Below are positions 33,963 to 34,123 of a stretch of 34,123 nucleotides of DNA, piece by piece. Below the pieces are notes generated by a model. The model worked only from the letters and a program-made list of their open reading frames with translations. It was not told where the DNA came from and did not search any database. Position 1 is the first letter of the stretch; each line of letters starts with the position of its first letter. The translations under genes and the position numbers were made by a program. Source of the stretch: an uncultured Bacteroidales bacterium (lineage in GTDB: Bacteria; Bacteroidota; Bacteroidia; Bacteroidales; Muribaculaceae); assembly GCA_947570265.1 (NCBI GenBank), contig CANOUR010000018.1, positions 1 to 34,123 on the forward strand. Direction: 5' to 3'.

Positions 33963-34123
33963 CTGCTGTTTATTTGTATGTAATAAGATGCAAATTTAAG
34001 AATTTTTTCTGAAACCACACCTATTAGGTATACAGCAGAATATCGCGGCGAATATCCCGGCAGGAATTATAAGAATGTCAATGTGCTCTCGCTGCCGTTT
34101 TCGCTTTAGGCGGCGGGGGCAGC
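33963..34123. other. Upstream region of glnS; no identifiable gene
   Basis: Beyond the glnS promoter, about 100 bases remain to the window edge. A minus-strand frame entering from the right edge encodes only LPPPPKAKTAARAH before a TGA at 34078-34080, and could be the end of another gene. A plus-strand frame with a TAG near 34102-34104 (ending NVLSLPFSL) has no start codon. Neither can be assigned. Confidence 0.3.
33991..33998 (-). promoter_or_regulatory. Candidate -7 box for glnS
   Basis: TAAATTTG on the minus strand matches TAnnTTTG and ends 28 bases before the glnS ATG, a typical distance. No good -33 element was seen. Confidence 0.5.

Noticed and set aside
34020-34123. Plus-strand end of a gene (…NVLSLPFSL stop) at the right edge
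   Set aside because: The frame has no start codon between an upstream stop and this end, and the glnS promoter occupies the region.

Overview
The window is a dense, ordinary-looking stretch of a Bacteroidales chromosome, most likely from a gut lineage near Muribaculaceae or Bacteroidaceae; the family is an inference. The evidence is the lpxC-fabZ gene fusion, the order nusB-yajC-ybbR-coaE, a tig-clpP-clpX-recQ cluster, a DUF3127 protein, and repeated TAnnTTTG promoter boxes (the Bacteroidetes -7 element), with almost no Shine-Dalgarno sequences. No rRNA, tRNA, CRISPR array, IS element or phage gene was recognised.

Layout. 2-2287 (+): 5'-truncated pyruvate phosphate dikinase with a strong terminator. 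2561-3112 (+): a more A+T-rich fic gene of the self-inhibited NmFic type, facing rubrerythrin (-) across a two-way hairpin. 3872-8060 (-): ftsE, nusB, yajC, ybbR-like and coaE. 8103-13876 (-): trigger factor, clpP, clpX and recQ. 14041-16005 (+): prfA and pyrF. 16008-16484 (-): guanine deaminase, divergent from pgk (+, 16600-17850). 17934-19189 (-): rsmG and an MBL hydrolase, divergent from the lipid A genes lpxD, lpxC-fabZ and lpxA (+, 19305-22513). 22597-24379 (-): a DUF3127 protein and a secreted GHL10-like protein. 24497-25566 (+): a DJ-1/PfpI protein and a DUF695 protein. 25590-33962 (-): a compact run glnS, TPR protein, holB, AddB-like nuclease, hemW.

Function. The genes serve core work: translation (prfA, glnS, rsmG, nusB), protein quality control (tig, clpP, clpX), DNA replication and repair (recQ, holB, addB-like), early lipid A synthesis, central carbon metabolism (PPDK, pgk), nucleotide and cofactor metabolism (pyrF, guaD, coaE, hemW) and oxidative stress (rubrerythrin). 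The likely acquired gene is fic.

The most unusual observation is NusB: it is 473 residues long and appears to contain an internal tandem duplication of its N-terminal extension. Other points of interest are the SSB-like acidic tail on the DUF3127 protein, the complete inhibitory motif in Fic, the domain architecture of the GHL10-like secreted protein, several inverted repeats in promoter regions, and two genes whose -7 box sits so close to the start codon that the mRNAs may be nearly leaderless. No new multi-gene system was evident.
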